Shown here: positions 8,263-16,937 of the stretch, in pieces
How positions within the stretch are numbered: the first letter of the stretch is position 1
Layout of the letters: every line of letters starts with the position of its first letter
NCBI GenBank assembly: GCA_032128415.1
Contig: JAQBGW010000063.1
Span: forward strand, 17,180 to 81,179
Source: Ga0077527 sp032128415
GTDB taxonomy: Bacteria; Pseudomonadota; Gammaproteobacteria; Burkholderiales; SG8-41
Direction of reading: 5' to 3'
DNA: 64,000 nt
Program-made: the position numbers and the translations under genes
The notes under the pieces: generated by a model
What the model was told of the DNA's origin: nothing
What the model saw: only the letters and a program-made list of their open reading frames with translations
Database searches by the model: none

Positions 8263-10017
8263 TTATTCTCCGTCATACCCCGGTAGCACGCGCGCGTCAA
8301 TCACGCATACGCCGCCGGCCTTGACGATGGCGATTCCGCGCTCAATGGCCGGCTGCATGTCGGCCATCTGCGTGACCGGGCCGATACCCTCGGCGCCCTG
8401 CGCGCGCGCCATCGCCGCGAGGTCAATATCCGGATCGATGATTTTCTGGCCGATCCACGCATTGGCGGACGGCCGACCGCGATGCTCGGCAACATGACCT
8501 TGATGCCGCTCGTCGTTGAAGAATGAGCGATTATTGCAGAGGATCATCAGACACGGAATCTGATAGTGCACCGCGGTCCATATCGCAGTGTTACCCATCA
8601 GGAAATTTCCGTCACCCATCAGTCCGATGGGAATACGGCCGCTGCCTTTGAGTGCGAGAGCTGCGCCGATGGTCAGCCCCGGACCTGCACCTACACCGCC
8701 GCCGCCGTCGAAGCCGATGTAATCCAGCGGATGACGGAAGTGGGTATAGCTGCCGTTCCAGCCCAGGGGCAGGTGGGTATAACAGACTTCCTGTTTGCCG
8801 ACGGCGGCATTGAGCGCCCAAGCCAGGCCTGCCAGCGCCAGCGGTTCGCCGGATTTACCGGTCAGCAGTTTGGGTGCTGCGACGATGCGCTGTGCTCGGG
8901 CAGTGACCGCCGCAGTCAGCAACGGCACTGCGGCATCCGGTTCGCAACTCATGAAGACATCGGCCGGTGGCAGCGCCTGGTAATCCATACTCCAGCCGCG
9001 GTGCAAATGCGTGTCGCAGGAGATGTGGATGATTTTGGCATTGACCGGCTGGGCGCCGAAAGTCTGTTTCAGTGCGCCAGCGAGATCCAGCCAGTCCAGC
9101 GACAGGATGACATCGGCTTCGGCCAGCGCCTTGCGTGCAGCGGGCACCAACCGGTTGGCCGGGTGTGCGGTGTGCAGCCGGTGATCTGTGGGAAATGATG
9201 CGGCAAGTTTGATCTGGGTCAGCACGCGCATGTCGAGTTTTTCGGCGAGTGCGACGCGCGCATTCCACGCAACCATGCTGCGGGAGCCGCGACCGGAGAG
9301 CATCACAGGATTTTTTGCAGTGGAGAGCAGCTTTGCCGCAGTTTCTATTTCAGAGTTACCCGGTTGTACTGCAGGCGGCGGCGCGTAGCGCGCGACATCG
9401 GGCATGGCGGGCAGTGAATCGAGTTTTTCTTCCTGAATGGTGACGTCGAGATTGACATACACCGGCGCGCGCGGCGCGGTTTCGGCGATCTGTGCGCCGC
9501 GCAGCAGTGCTTCGACGGCAGCGGTCACCGAGCCCGGCTGGTTGTCCCATTTGGTGAAGTTGCGCACCAGCGCCGCCTGATCCGAGCAGGTGTGTATCCA
9601 GTCAATCCATGGCCGGCGCTTGGCGGCGTCCCACGGGCCAGTGGCGCCGAGAACCAGCACGGGGGTGCGGTCGCACCACGCGTTGAATATCGGCATCGAT
9701 GCATGCATCAGACCGACATTGGAGTGCAGCGCTGCAGCCATCATCCGGTTGGAGGCTTTCCAGTAGCCCTGCGCAATCGACACCGCATTTTCATCGTGTA
9801 GACACAGCACCATCTGCGGCGCCTTGTTGCCGAGGTAATTAACCAGGCTGTCGTGCAGTCCGCGATAGCTTGCGCCAGGGTTCAGCGCGATGTATGGCAC
9901 GTCGAGTGCGCGCAGCGTGGCGGCGATTGCGTCGCTGCCGAAGACGACATCGCTGGTCGTCGAAGGCGTGGGTGTTTCGTGTTTAATGGCGCTTGCTGCG
10001 TTGGACTTGGATGTCAT
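8263..10017 (-). CDS. Thiamine pyrophosphate-dependent enzyme (acetolactate synthase/benzoylformate decarboxylase superfamily)
   Basis: A 584-aa three-domain TPP enzyme. The N-terminal PYR domain holds the activating glutamate in HDENAVSIAQGYW. The middle domain (about 215-350) includes PVMLSGRGSRSMVAWN. The C-terminal PP domain has the GDGNFLMGNTAIWTAVH motif ending in ILCNN, which binds Mg-TPP. This is the architecture of acetolactate synthases, benzoylformate decarboxylases and related 2-oxoacid lyases. The FAD-binding residues of true acetolactate synthase cannot be confirmed by eye. Flanked by two Bug genes on the same strand, it is probably a catabolic 2-oxoacid decarboxylase or carboligase. 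A GGAG RBS precedes the ATG. Confidence 0.9.
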   Translation of the reverse strand: MTSKSNAASAIKHETPTPSTTSDVVFGSDAIAATLRALDVPYIALNPGASYRGLHDSLVNYLGNKAPQMVLCLHDENAVSIAQGYWKASNRMMAAALHSNVGLMHASMPIFNAWCDRTPVLVLGATGPWDAAKRRPWIDWIHTCSDQAALVRNFTKWDNQPGSVTAAVEALLRGAQIAETAPRAPVYVNLDVTIQEEKLDSLPAMPDVARYAPPPAVQPGNSEIETAAKLLSTAKNPVMLSGRGSRSMVAWNARVALAEKLDMRVLTQIKLAASFPTDHRLHTAHPANRLVPAARKALAEADVILSLDWLDLAGALKQTFGAQPVNAKIIHISCDTHLHRGWSMDYQALPPADVFMSCEPDAAVPLLTAAVTARAQRIVAAPKLLTGKSGEPLALAGLAWALNAAVGKQEVCYTHLPLGWNGSYTHFRHPLDYIGFDGGGGVGAGPGLTIGAALALKGSGRIPIGLMGDGNFLMGNTAIWTAVHYQIPCLMILCNNRSFFNDERHQGHVAEHRGRPSANAWIGQKIIDPDIDLAAMARAQGAEGIGPVTQMADMQPAIERGIAIVKAGGVCVIDARVLPGYDGE

Positions 10018-10050
10018 GCCCGCTCCACTGATGAATATTAAATTTTCTGT

Positions 10051-11019
10051 TCAATTCACTTTCGCGCCAGAGACCTTGATGACCTGTGCCCACTTGGTAA
10101 ATTCGGTTTGCAGGTGTTTGGCGAAGGCATTCCGGGTACTGCCGACCGCGACGCTGCCGCTGTTTTTCATGCGTGTCTTCATTTCGGTGCTTTGCATGAT
10201 TTTTGCCGCGTGGCCATTGAGAAAATTAAGTATGTCAGCGGGTGTGCCGGCCGGTGCAAGCACGCCGTACCACTGGCTGGATTGATAACCTTTCAGTCCT
10301 GCTTCCGCTACGGTCGGCAGGTTGGGCATTGCCGGCAACCGTTCGGTTGTGGTCACACCCAGCGCGCGCAACCGGCCGCTCTCGATATAGGGGATGGCGG
10401 CGAGGGCGGGCATGAACATCACGGTAATTTCACCTGAAATGATGGCCGTGATGGCGGGGCCGGTACCGCGGTAGGGCACGTGCACCATCCGGGTTCCGGT
10501 CAGCGTCTTGAACAGTTCCGCGGCGAGATGCGGTGTGCTGCCGCTGGCCGAAGATGCGTAGTTCAGCTGACCCGGCCGTGCTTTGGCAAAGGCGATCAGC
10601 TCCCGCACGGTTTTGACGGGCAGCGACGGATGCACGACGAGGATATTCGGCGCATGCGCGAGCAGGCTGACGGGTTCGAAGTCCTTGATGGGATCGTAGG
10701 TGACATTCTTGTAGAGACTGGGCGTGGTCACGAAATTGGCGCCATTGACGAGCAGCGTGTAACCGTCTTTTGGCGACTTGGCGACGATTTCGCTGCCGAT
10801 CATGCCGTTGGCGCCGGCGCGGTTATCAATGAGTACCGGTTTGCCGATGGCTTCGGACAGTTTCTGGCCCAGCAGGCGGCCTGCGGTGTCGACGCCGCCG
10901 CCCGCGGGGAACGGCACCACGATGCGCAGCGGGCCGGTCGGATAGTTTTGTGCCGTGGTCAGTCCGGCGGTGAGCAGCAGAATGGCAGCCAGCAGGCTGT
11001 GTGCAATGCACTTATTCAT
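10051..11019 (-). CDS. Bug/TctC-family solute-binding protein
   Basis: A 322-aa periplasmic protein with signal peptide MNKCIAHSLLAAILLLTAG ending near TTAQ. Signatures are YPTGPLRIVVPFPAGGGVDTAGR, DNRAGANGMIGSE, SPKDGYTLL and VPYRGTGPAITA. AAGGAG lies 7 nt before the ATG. Third Bug protein here. It sits between an amidohydrolase relic and the TPP enzyme on the same strand, suggesting one leftward transcript from the hydrolase at 12142 through to the Bug gene ending at 7237. Confidence 0.93.
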   Translation of the reverse strand: MNKCIAHSLLAAILLLTAGLTTAQNYPTGPLRIVVPFPAGGGVDTAGRLLGQKLSEAIGKPVLIDNRAGANGMIGSEIVAKSPKDGYTLLVNGANFVTTPSLYKNVTYDPIKDFEPVSLLAHAPNILVVHPSLPVKTVRELIAFAKARPGQLNYASSASGSTPHLAAELFKTLTGTRMVHVPYRGTGPAITAIISGEITVMFMPALAAIPYIESGRLRALGVTTTERLPAMPNLPTVAEAGLKGYQSSQWYGVLAPAGTPADILNFLNGHAAKIMQSTEMKTRMKNSGSVAVGSTRNAFAKHLQTEFTKWAQVIKVSGAKVN

Positions 11020-11039
11020 GAGTCAGTCTCCTTGCGTGT

Positions 11040-11333
11040 TTAGTTGATTCCCAGCAGCGCCGCGCCGGTGTCCCAGCCCACGGCACGCCGCTGATCGTTT
11101 GATAGCCCGTTGTTTTTATTAATAAAATTAACGGGGTCCGGATCGCGCAGCGGAAACGGATAATCGCTGCCCAGCGCCACCTGCCCGGCGCCGACTTCGA
11201 TGCACGTTGCGCCATCTTCATTTTTTACGATTTTGATACTGTGTTGCGCGCCTTTGGCGATGATGCGATCCACCAGTGGTTTGCCGACGTGGTGGGCGTG
11301 TATATCGAGACAACGGGGTTTGGCGGAGGTCAC
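11040..11333 (-). pseudogene. Amidohydrolase (ACMSD-like) relic with in-frame internal deletion
   Basis: A 97-codon frame joining two distant parts of an amidohydrolase-2 family enzyme. The first part (CLDIHAHHVGKPL) carries the HxH metal motif normally near residue 8. The second (GSDYPFPLRDPDPVNF...DTGAALLGIN) is the C-terminal Asp motif and tail, normally near residues 280-340. Some 230 residues between them are missing, including other metal ligands. The reading frame survives, and it overlaps the upstream hydrolase gene by 4 bp. The FINKNNGLS stretch is encoded by a copy of the AT-rich dispersed motif. Unlikely to be an active enzyme. Confidence 0.75.
11104..11132 (+). repeat. AT-rich dispersed motif inside the amidohydrolase relic
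   Basis: GTTGTTTTTATTAATAAAATTA, a variant of the dispersed core, lies within the coding frame of the relic, where the minus strand reads it as NFINKNN. It is the only copy seen well inside a coding frame. Confidence 0.5.
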
Positions 11334-12142
11334 GCCGACTTGCTCCGGGCGATGACTTCACGGATGCGCGCAGCAATGTCCTGTGGTTTTTCGGTGGGCG
11401 TGATGTGCCGGCCACCGGGTAACACGGTCAGGGTCGAACCCGTGATGCCTTGCTGCAGTGCTTCGGCCATGGCGACCGGCGTGGCGTAATCATCTTCGCC
11501 GACCACGATGGCGGTCGGGACTTTGATCGTGGACAGGCCGGCACGCAGGTCGGCGCTACCGAGCATCTCGCAGGTCCTCACGTAGCAATCGACCTTGTTG
11601 GCAAGAAACACCTTGATCAGTTTGTCGACAGTTGCAGTTTCTGTTTTAAGAAAAGCATCACCAAACCAGCGCGTGGCCTGGAACTGGACCAGTGCGCTCA
11701 TGCCTTTCTGCTGGGCGGTTGCTGCGCGCTCACGCCAGGCATTTGCGGCTTCGGCGCCGTACCAAGCAGTGGTGTCGACCAGCGTCAGGCCATTGGTGCG
11801 TTGCGGGTAGTCGATGGCGAAAGCCTGCGCCACCATGCCGCCCATCGAGCAGCCTGCAACGATTGCTGAAGGCCATTGCACATGATCCATCAGTTCGGCG
11901 AGGTCACGGGCAAACAATTGCGGCGTGTAAGTCATCACCGGTTGAGCGGACTGACCATGACCGCGGCAATCGAGCGTCAGGATTTGCGCTTCAGTGGCCA
12001 GCGCCCGGACGACACCGTCCCAGATGCTGCGATCGAGTGCGAGTGAATGTACCAGTGCGACACGGGGCGCGTTGGTTCCCGGGCCAGCGTGCAGGACATA
12101 AGTGATGTCGCAGCCATCGGAAGTTTTGAAACGGTCAACCAT
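11330..12142 (-). CDS. Alpha/beta hydrolase (3-oxoadipate enol-lactonase-like)
   Basis: A 270-aa alpha/beta hydrolase. The oxyanion segment is ALVHSLALDRSIWD, the strand-5 elbow is VAGCSMGGMVAQ (nucleophile Ser near residue 99), the acid is in VVGEDDYATPV, and the His is in LPGGRHITPTEKP. The DCRGHGQS and SMGGMVAQ signatures and overall length match PcaD-type enol-lactonases and related esterases. AAGGAA lies upstream of the ATG. It overlaps the amidohydrolase relic by 4 bp (ATGA), so both derive from one operon. A ring-fission-product hydrolase role fits the neighbourhood but is inference. Confidence 0.87.
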   Translation of the reverse strand: MVDRFKTSDGCDITYVLHAGPGTNAPRVALVHSLALDRSIWDGVVRALATEAQILTLDCRGHGQSAQPVMTYTPQLFARDLAELMDHVQWPSAIVAGCSMGGMVAQAFAIDYPQRTNGLTLVDTTAWYGAEAANAWRERAATAQQKGMSALVQFQATRWFGDAFLKTETATVDKLIKVFLANKVDCYVRTCEMLGSADLRAGLSTIKVPTAIVVGEDDYATPVAMAEALQQGITGSTLTVLPGGRHITPTEKPQDIAARIREVIARSKSA

Positions 12143-12204
12143 TTGCTGATTTCCTTGAACATGAAGAACGAGGATTATTCTTATTCCTTACAAAACACAT
12201 GACA

Positions 12205-12262
12205 CCGTTCGGGCTGAGCTTGTCGAAGTCCCGTTGCCCTTCGACAAGCTCAGGGCGAACGG
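12205..12262. repeat. REP-like palindromic repeat, copy 2
   Basis: CCGTTCGGGCTGAGCTTGTC...CTTCGACAAGCTCAGGGCG ending AACGG: a near-perfect inverted pair separated by CCCGTTGCC. Same module as 316-373 and 26334-26414. It occupies most of the gap between the molybdenum hydroxylase (stop 12304) and the hydrolase (start 12142). Confidence 0.85.
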
Positions 12263-12303
12263 GATTGATTTATCACAAATTATTAAAAGTGTAATGAAGC
12301 AGA

Positions 12304-15300
12304 TCATTTTTTCTGCCCAGCGCGCTGCCACGCCTTCAGCAGCACGCGCGCGCCGATTTCGACAGCCATGTTGCGCTTGTACATGGCTGAGCCGCGCACG
12401 CTGACCATGGGCTGTGCCAGGTCGCGTAGCGGCTGTACGGCGGCGCGGATACGCGCTTCGTCGAACGCGGTTCCGTGCAACGCGCCAAGTTCCAGCATGA
12501 GCGGCTTCCAACTGACCGAGCCGACCACCAGGCGTGCGGCGACGCATGATCCTTGCGCATCCAGCGTCACCAGCGCCGCGGCATTGACAGTCGGCGTTTC
12601 GACCACGCCGCGCGGCATGAATTTGATGAACGCGCTGCCGGAGCGGGTGGGCAGGGCGTCGACATCAACCGCGACCAGTAAATCATCCTTGGCGAAGCGC
12701 TGCTCGAAAGCCTCGGTCAGCGGGAGCGTGCGTTGCCCTTTGGCCGATGCAACCGTGACGCGGGCGTTGAGACCGAGCAGCGCTACTGGCAGATCGAAGC
12801 CGCCGATCAGAGGCGCCACGCAGCCGCCAACCGTGGTCATGCGCCGCACCCGGGTATGACCGGCGGCATCGAGTGATTCGGCAATTGCCGCCCAGCCGTC
12901 GCGCAACTTCGGCAGGTCCAGCAATGCCTGCTGGTTCACCGCCGAACCCATGTGCAGTGTGCCTTTGGACTGAATGGCGAGTTGCAGCAATTCCGGAACG
13001 CTGCCGGTGTAAATCAAGCGCCTGGCCTGTGGAAAGCCGGTGCGTTCGCGGCGCAGCGCATGCGACAGGCCGCCGGACAGTATGGCCGCGTCACCCTGCG
13101 CGTACAGCGCAACAGCTTCCGCGAGGGTTTTCGGTTTCAGGAGTTCGGGTTTGGAGGGGCGAGTGCCAGAAGGCGTGCCGGAGGACAGTCGCGACCAGGT
13201 GCCGCCCTTGGGCGGCGTCGGCGGCGCTATTTTTTCGTCCGCGTACATATCCGGATGCAGCGCGCGATGGATTTTTTCTGCAGTGATCGGCAGTTCGTGG
13301 ATGCGCACCCCGACCGCATCGGCGATGGCATTGGCGATGGCTGCCGGAATCGCATCAAGGCCGATTTCCCCGAGACCCTTGGCGCCGAACGGGCCGGAAG
13401 GCTCGTAGGAATCGGCAAAGCCGACATGGATTTTTGGCACGAAATCCGCCGAAGGCAGTGGGTAATCGATAAACTGCGGATCGGTCGGCATGCCGTTGTG
13501 CCAGTCGAAGTGCTCAACCATCGCCAGTCCTATACCTTGCGTGACTGCGCCCTCAACCTGGCCTTGCGCAGCAGAAGGATGAATCACTGTGCCGCAATCG
13601 ACAACGGCAGCGATTTCCCTGATCTTTACCTGACCGGTGCCGCGATCGACTTCGACCTCGACGGCCTGTGCCGCGAAATTGTAGGCGCCGGATTCGTTGC
13701 CGTAGCGGCTGTGATCCGGGAAATCCGAAGGATTGTCCCAGTTGCCGACGCCGACGATGGCTTCACCATCGCGCTTGTAGATGTTGGCGCGCACAATCGC
13801 GCTCACTGGCCGAAATTCGCTTTCAGCCCCATTTTGCGGGCCGATCTGGCCGTTGATGATGGTCAGCTCATCGGACGGTCGTTTGAATTGTTCGCTGGCA
13901 GCAGCCATCAATTGCCGGTGCGCTTCGGCGGCGGCGCGCTTGACGGCGTTGCCGGCCACGTAAGTCACGCGACTGGCCAGTGCGCCCAGCGAGTGCGAGT
14001 GGGTGTCGGTGTCGGGACGTGTGATGTCCACATCCTCGTATGGCAACCCCAGTTCCTCGGCGGCGATCTGCCGCAGCACGGTCAGCGCGCCCTGGCCGAT
14101 TTCGCCTTCACCGGTGATGATGGTGGCGCGACCGTCTTCGTTGATGCGCACAATGGCTGAACTGCCGTCCCAGTCACCGAAGCTGCGGCGACCGTTGACG
14201 TGCACGCTGCAGCCCATGCCCAGTCCGTGGTTGGCTGGTTTGTTTTTACGTTTGCTTTTCCATTGAATCAGATCGGCGGCCTTGTCGATGCACTGCTTAA
14301 GTTCACAACTGGTAATGATGTGATTGTGCGGCGAGACATCGCCTTCCTCAACGGCATTCAGGCGCAGTAGATCGACCACTTCCATTTTCAATTCTTCCGC
14401 GGCGAGATCCCAGGCTTGTTCAACCGCCCAGTCTGCCGAGGGATTGCCGAAGCCGCGGAACGCGCCGGTCGGCACCAGGTTGGTGTAGAGCAGCGTTGAT
14501 TTGGCGCGGGCGCAGGGATATTTGTACAGCGCGTCGTGGCGTACGGTTGCCGCGCCGAGTATGGCCTGCGATTTTCCGGTGTAGGCGCCGTTATCCGCCC
14601 ACATGCGGATTTCCTTGGCGAGCACCTTGCCGGCTTTCGAAAACCCGAGCCGTACCCAGTAGCGCATGGGCATGCGCGGATGGCTGGCGAGGAATTCTTC
14701 TTCACGGGTATGAATCAGTTTGACCGGCTTGCCGGTCTTGCGCGCGAGGATGGCGGCGATCACCGAGCAGTTGTCATCACCGGACTTGCCGCCGAAACCG
14801 CCGCCGACTTCAGTCTGGATGACGCGGACCTGCGACTCCGGCAAGCCGAGCGCCGTGGCGTAGCGCCCACGGGCAAGAAACGGCGTCTGGGTGTTGCACC
14901 ACATGGTGACGCGGTTGTCAGTCCAGTGCGCCACACAGCCTATGGTTTCGAGCGAGCCGTGCCATTGCCGCTGCAATTCCCAGGTGCCTTCGACCACCAC
15001 ATCCGAGGCCTTGAAGCCGGCATCGACTTCGCCGCGCTCGAATGCAAATTCATGCGCGACATTACCCGGCGTGTCGTCATGGACCAGCGGCGCGCCCGGC
15101 GCCATGGCGGCATCGAGCGACAGCACGGCGGGCAGCACTTCGTATTCGACAACGATGCGGTCGACGGCAGCGCGCGCAGTTTCGGGATCGGTGGCGGCCA
15201 CTGCGGCAACTTCATCACCCACGTATCGCACACGTCCTATGGCCAGCGGATACAGATCAGGCCGGAACGCGCCCCATTTGCGTTTGGCGGTGTCTTCGCC

Positions 15301-15546
15301 GGTAAGCACCACTTTCACGCCGGGCATGGTGCGCGCCGCACTGATATCAATGGACTTGATGCGCGCAGCAGGGTGCGGACTGCGCAGCACGGCACCGTAC
15401 AACATCCCGGGCATGTGCAGATCGGCTACATATTGCGCGGCGCCGGTGACTTTGGGGATGGCGTCGGTACGCGGTACATCCTTGCCGACCACCAGCAGGC
15501 CGGCTTCAAACTTGGGGTCGCGCAGACGGGGGTCACGGGTATTCAT
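12304..15546 (-). CDS. Fused molybdopterin-binding plus FAD-binding subunit of a xanthine dehydrogenase-family hydroxylase
   Basis: A 1080-aa fusion. Residues 1 to about 760 form the molybdenum subunit: ab hammerhead (VTGAAQYVADLHMPGML), Mo-cofactor loop GGGFGGKSGDD, GAFRGFGNPSADWA and the catalytic glutamate in GAKGLGEIGLDAIP. A Pro/Gly/Ser linker (about 775-800) leads to a CoxM-like FAD domain from LKPKTLAEAVALYA to the C-terminus, with SGGLSHALRRER in place of the AGGT motif and TVGGCVAPLIGG in place of TxGGN. These subunits are usually separate genes, and this order is unusual. ATG 15546 overlaps the 2Fe-2S gene by 4 bp. It would hydroxylate an N-heterocycle, aldehyde or aromatic CoA ester. 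FAD-site changes may weaken flavin binding. Confidence 0.88.
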   Translation of the reverse strand: MNTRDPRLRDPKFEAGLLVVGKDVPRTDAIPKVTGAAQYVADLHMPGMLYGAVLRSPHPAARIKSIDISAARTMPGVKVVLTGEDTAKRKWGAFRPDLYPLAIGRVRYVGDEVAAVAATDPETARAAVDRIVVEYEVLPAVLSLDAAMAPGAPLVHDDTPGNVAHEFAFERGEVDAGFKASDVVVEGTWELQRQWHGSLETIGCVAHWTDNRVTMWCNTQTPFLARGRYATALGLPESQVRVIQTEVGGGFGGKSGDDNCSVIAAILARKTGKPVKLIHTREEEFLASHPRMPMRYWVRLGFSKAGKVLAKEIRMWADNGAYTGKSQAILGAATVRHDALYKYPCARAKSTLLYTNLVPTGAFRGFGNPSADWAVEQAWDLAAEELKMEVVDLLRLNAVEEGDVSPHNHIITSCELKQCIDKAADLIQWKSKRKNKPANHGLGMGCSVHVNGRRSFGDWDGSSAIVRINEDGRATIITGEGEIGQGALTVLRQIAAEELGLPYEDVDITRPDTDTHSHSLGALASRVTYVAGNAVKRAAAEAHRQLMAAASEQFKRPSDELTIINGQIGPQNGAESEFRPVSAIVRANIYKRDGEAIVGVGNWDNPSDFPDHSRYGNESGAYNFAAQAVEVEVDRGTGQVKIREIAAVVDCGTVIHPSAAQGQVEGAVTQGIGLAMVEHFDWHNGMPTDPQFIDYPLPSADFVPKIHVGFADSYEPSGPFGAKGLGEIGLDAIPAAIANAIADAVGVRIHELPITAEKIHRALHPDMYADEKIAPPTPPKGGTWSRLSSGTPSGTRPSKPELLKPKTLAEAVALYAQGDAAILSGGLSHALRRERTGFPQARRLIYTGSVPELLQLAIQSKGTLHMGSAVNQQALLDLPKLRDGWAAIAESLDAAGHTRVRRMTTVGGCVAPLIGGFDLPVALLGLNARVTVASAKGQRTLPLTEAFEQRFAKDDLLVAVDVDALPTRSGSAFIKFMPRGVVETPTVNAAALVTLDAQGSCVAARLVVGSVSWKPLMLELGALHGTAFDEARIRAAVQPLRDLAQPMVSVRGSAMYKRNMAVEIGARVLLKAWQRAGQKK

Positions 15547-16022
15547 GATTTGACCGCCTTGTTCAGCAGCGCTGCTGCCTCGCGATAGGCGTCCATGATT
15601 TTGACGTAGCCCGTGCAACGGCAGTAGACGCTGTCTGCACTCATGCGGATTTCTTCGTCTGTTGGATTGGAATTTTTTTCGAGCAGCGACACGCACTGCA
15701 TGACATGTCCCGGAATGCAGATGCCGCACTGCATTGCAGATTTATTGACGAACGCTTGCTGCACTGGATGCAGCACGCCAGCTTCTGCCAGCCCTTCAAC
15801 AGTGCGTATGTTCGCGCCATCGCACAGCGCCGCAAGTTGCAGGCACGACGACACTGGTTCGCCGTTGACGAGCACGGTGCAGGTGCCGCAGGCACCGATG
15901 CCGCAACCGTGTTTGGTGCCGGTGAGCTGCAGGTCATCGCGCAGTACATCGACCAGCAGGCGGTCGGAGGATTTAAGGTGAACCTCGACAGGGTCGCCGT
16001 TGAGTGTGAATGTGATCAGCAT
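15543..16022 (-). CDS. 2Fe-2S subunit of xanthine dehydrogenase-family hydroxylase (CoxS/XdhC-like)
   Basis: A 159-aa small subunit with two [2Fe-2S] clusters. The N-terminal ferredoxin domain has GCGIGACGTCTVLVNG plus a later Cys (SSCLQLAAL). The C-terminal all-helical domain has QCGICIPGHVMQ and YCRCTGYVKI. It passes electrons from the Mo site to FAD. ATG 16022 (MLITFTLNGDPVEV) gives the normal family N-terminus; a GTG 45 bp upstream is possible. First gene of a two-gene operon; its stop overlaps the start of the fused large subunit. Confidence 0.93.
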   Translation of the reverse strand: MLITFTLNGDPVEVHLKSSDRLLVDVLRDDLQLTGTKHGCGIGACGTCTVLVNGEPVSSCLQLAALCDGANIRTVEGLAEAGVLHPVQQAFVNKSAMQCGICIPGHVMQCVSLLEKNSNPTDEEIRMSADSVYCRCTGYVKIMDAYREAAALLNKAVKS

Positions 16023-16211
16023 GGGGGGTCGCGAGTGATGCGGGAAAAGTCCGAAATTATAGGCCACGCAGCGCTTGATGTTCCCCGTTTACCGTATTGC
16101 GGACAGTTTCTTATGCCACAGGACATGGACGAGGGGCGTTGCGCGCTATGATGCGGCTGGCGACGTAGTCAATAAGCGGGCGTCGTTCTGCCAGCCGGAG
16201 GATTAGTTTCT

Positions 16212-16472
16212 ATGTACACAGAGAAAATCACGGTGCGCGTCACCGAAACCAGGCAGTTAATGGAAGTCGTGGTCTACGATAAACGCGCGTCGTCGATTCA
16301 GGTGGTGCTCGGCGCCGGCGTGCATAGTGTGAAATGCGAACTGACGCCTACCCGCAACGGAATGGCGTATGCCGGCTCGGCGATGGGCCGGGAAATCGTT
16401 TATGAGCGCAGCCGCGAACAGGTACAGGCTGATATCGACCGGCTGAATCCGCGGGAATTCACCCGGCGCTGA
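16212..16472 (+). CDS. Conserved small hypothetical protein
   Basis: An 86-aa soluble protein with no signal peptide or membrane segment. It begins MYTEKITVRVTETRQLMEVV, with alternating charged/hydrophobic residues suggesting a beta-rich N-terminal half and a helical, charged C-terminus (REQVQADIDRLNPREF). GGAGGATT precedes the ATG, so translation is likely. It stands alone between the 2Fe-2S gene (divergent) and a convergent MAPEG gene. I do not recognise the family. Confidence 0.65.
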   Translation: MYTEKITVRVTETRQLMEVVVYDKRASSIQVVLGAGVHSVKCELTPTRNGMAYAGSAMGREIVYERSREQVQADIDRLNPREFTRR

Positions 16473-16481
16473 GCGCGCAGC

Positions 16482-16865
16482 TCAATCCAGCTGATAGAGC
16501 AGAATCAGCATGCTCGCGATGAGCATGACGCCAAAGGTCAGCACCATGCCGGCGGTGCGATAGCGGAATTTTTCCTGCTCCTGGCTGACACCCCAGGCAT
16601 GCAGCAGCCGGCCGCAGACCAGTGCAATGCCCAGCAGGTGGATGTGCAGCCGTGGGCCATCATGCAGTTCCACAAAGTAAATCAACAGCAGCGTCAGAGG
16701 AATATATTCCGCGAAGTTGGCATTCACGCGCATAGCGCGCTGCAGTAACGTATTTCTGCCATCCCCGATTGCGACACGAAAGCGGCGCCGCAAGCGGATG
16801 GTGCGGATACTCAGCGCAATAAATATCAAGCCGAGGAGCGCGGCGTAGAGCGGGGTAATGGGCAT
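16482..16865 (-). CDS. MAPEG family membrane protein
   Basis: A 127-aa protein with four hydrophobic segments (about 4-22, 54-68, 74-90, 105-125). The MAPEG landmark QRAMRVNANFAEYIPL corresponds to the conserved glutathione-binding region of microsomal glutathione transferase relatives. Bacterial members of this YecN-like group have no firmly established substrate. Length and topology are normal. It may take part in detoxification of electrophiles, but nothing nearby proves that. Confidence 0.85.
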   Translation of the reverse strand: MPITPLYAALLGLIFIALSIRTIRLRRRFRVAIGDGRNTLLQRAMRVNANFAEYIPLTLLLIYFVELHDGPRLHIHLLGIALVCGRLLHAWGVSQEQEKFRYRTAGMVLTFGVMLIASMLILLYQLD

Positions 16866-16937
16866 CGTTGTACTTATTTTATTGGTTTGCGAAGCGTCAG
16901 CACCATGCAGTCGTACTGATGGTGATTGCCCTTGATT

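Noticed and set aside
12952..15588. Long plus-strand open frames (up to 400 codons) opposite the molybdenum hydroxylase
   Set aside because: They are antisense shadows of a GC-rich gene with full domain support on the minus strand; their translations show no domains.
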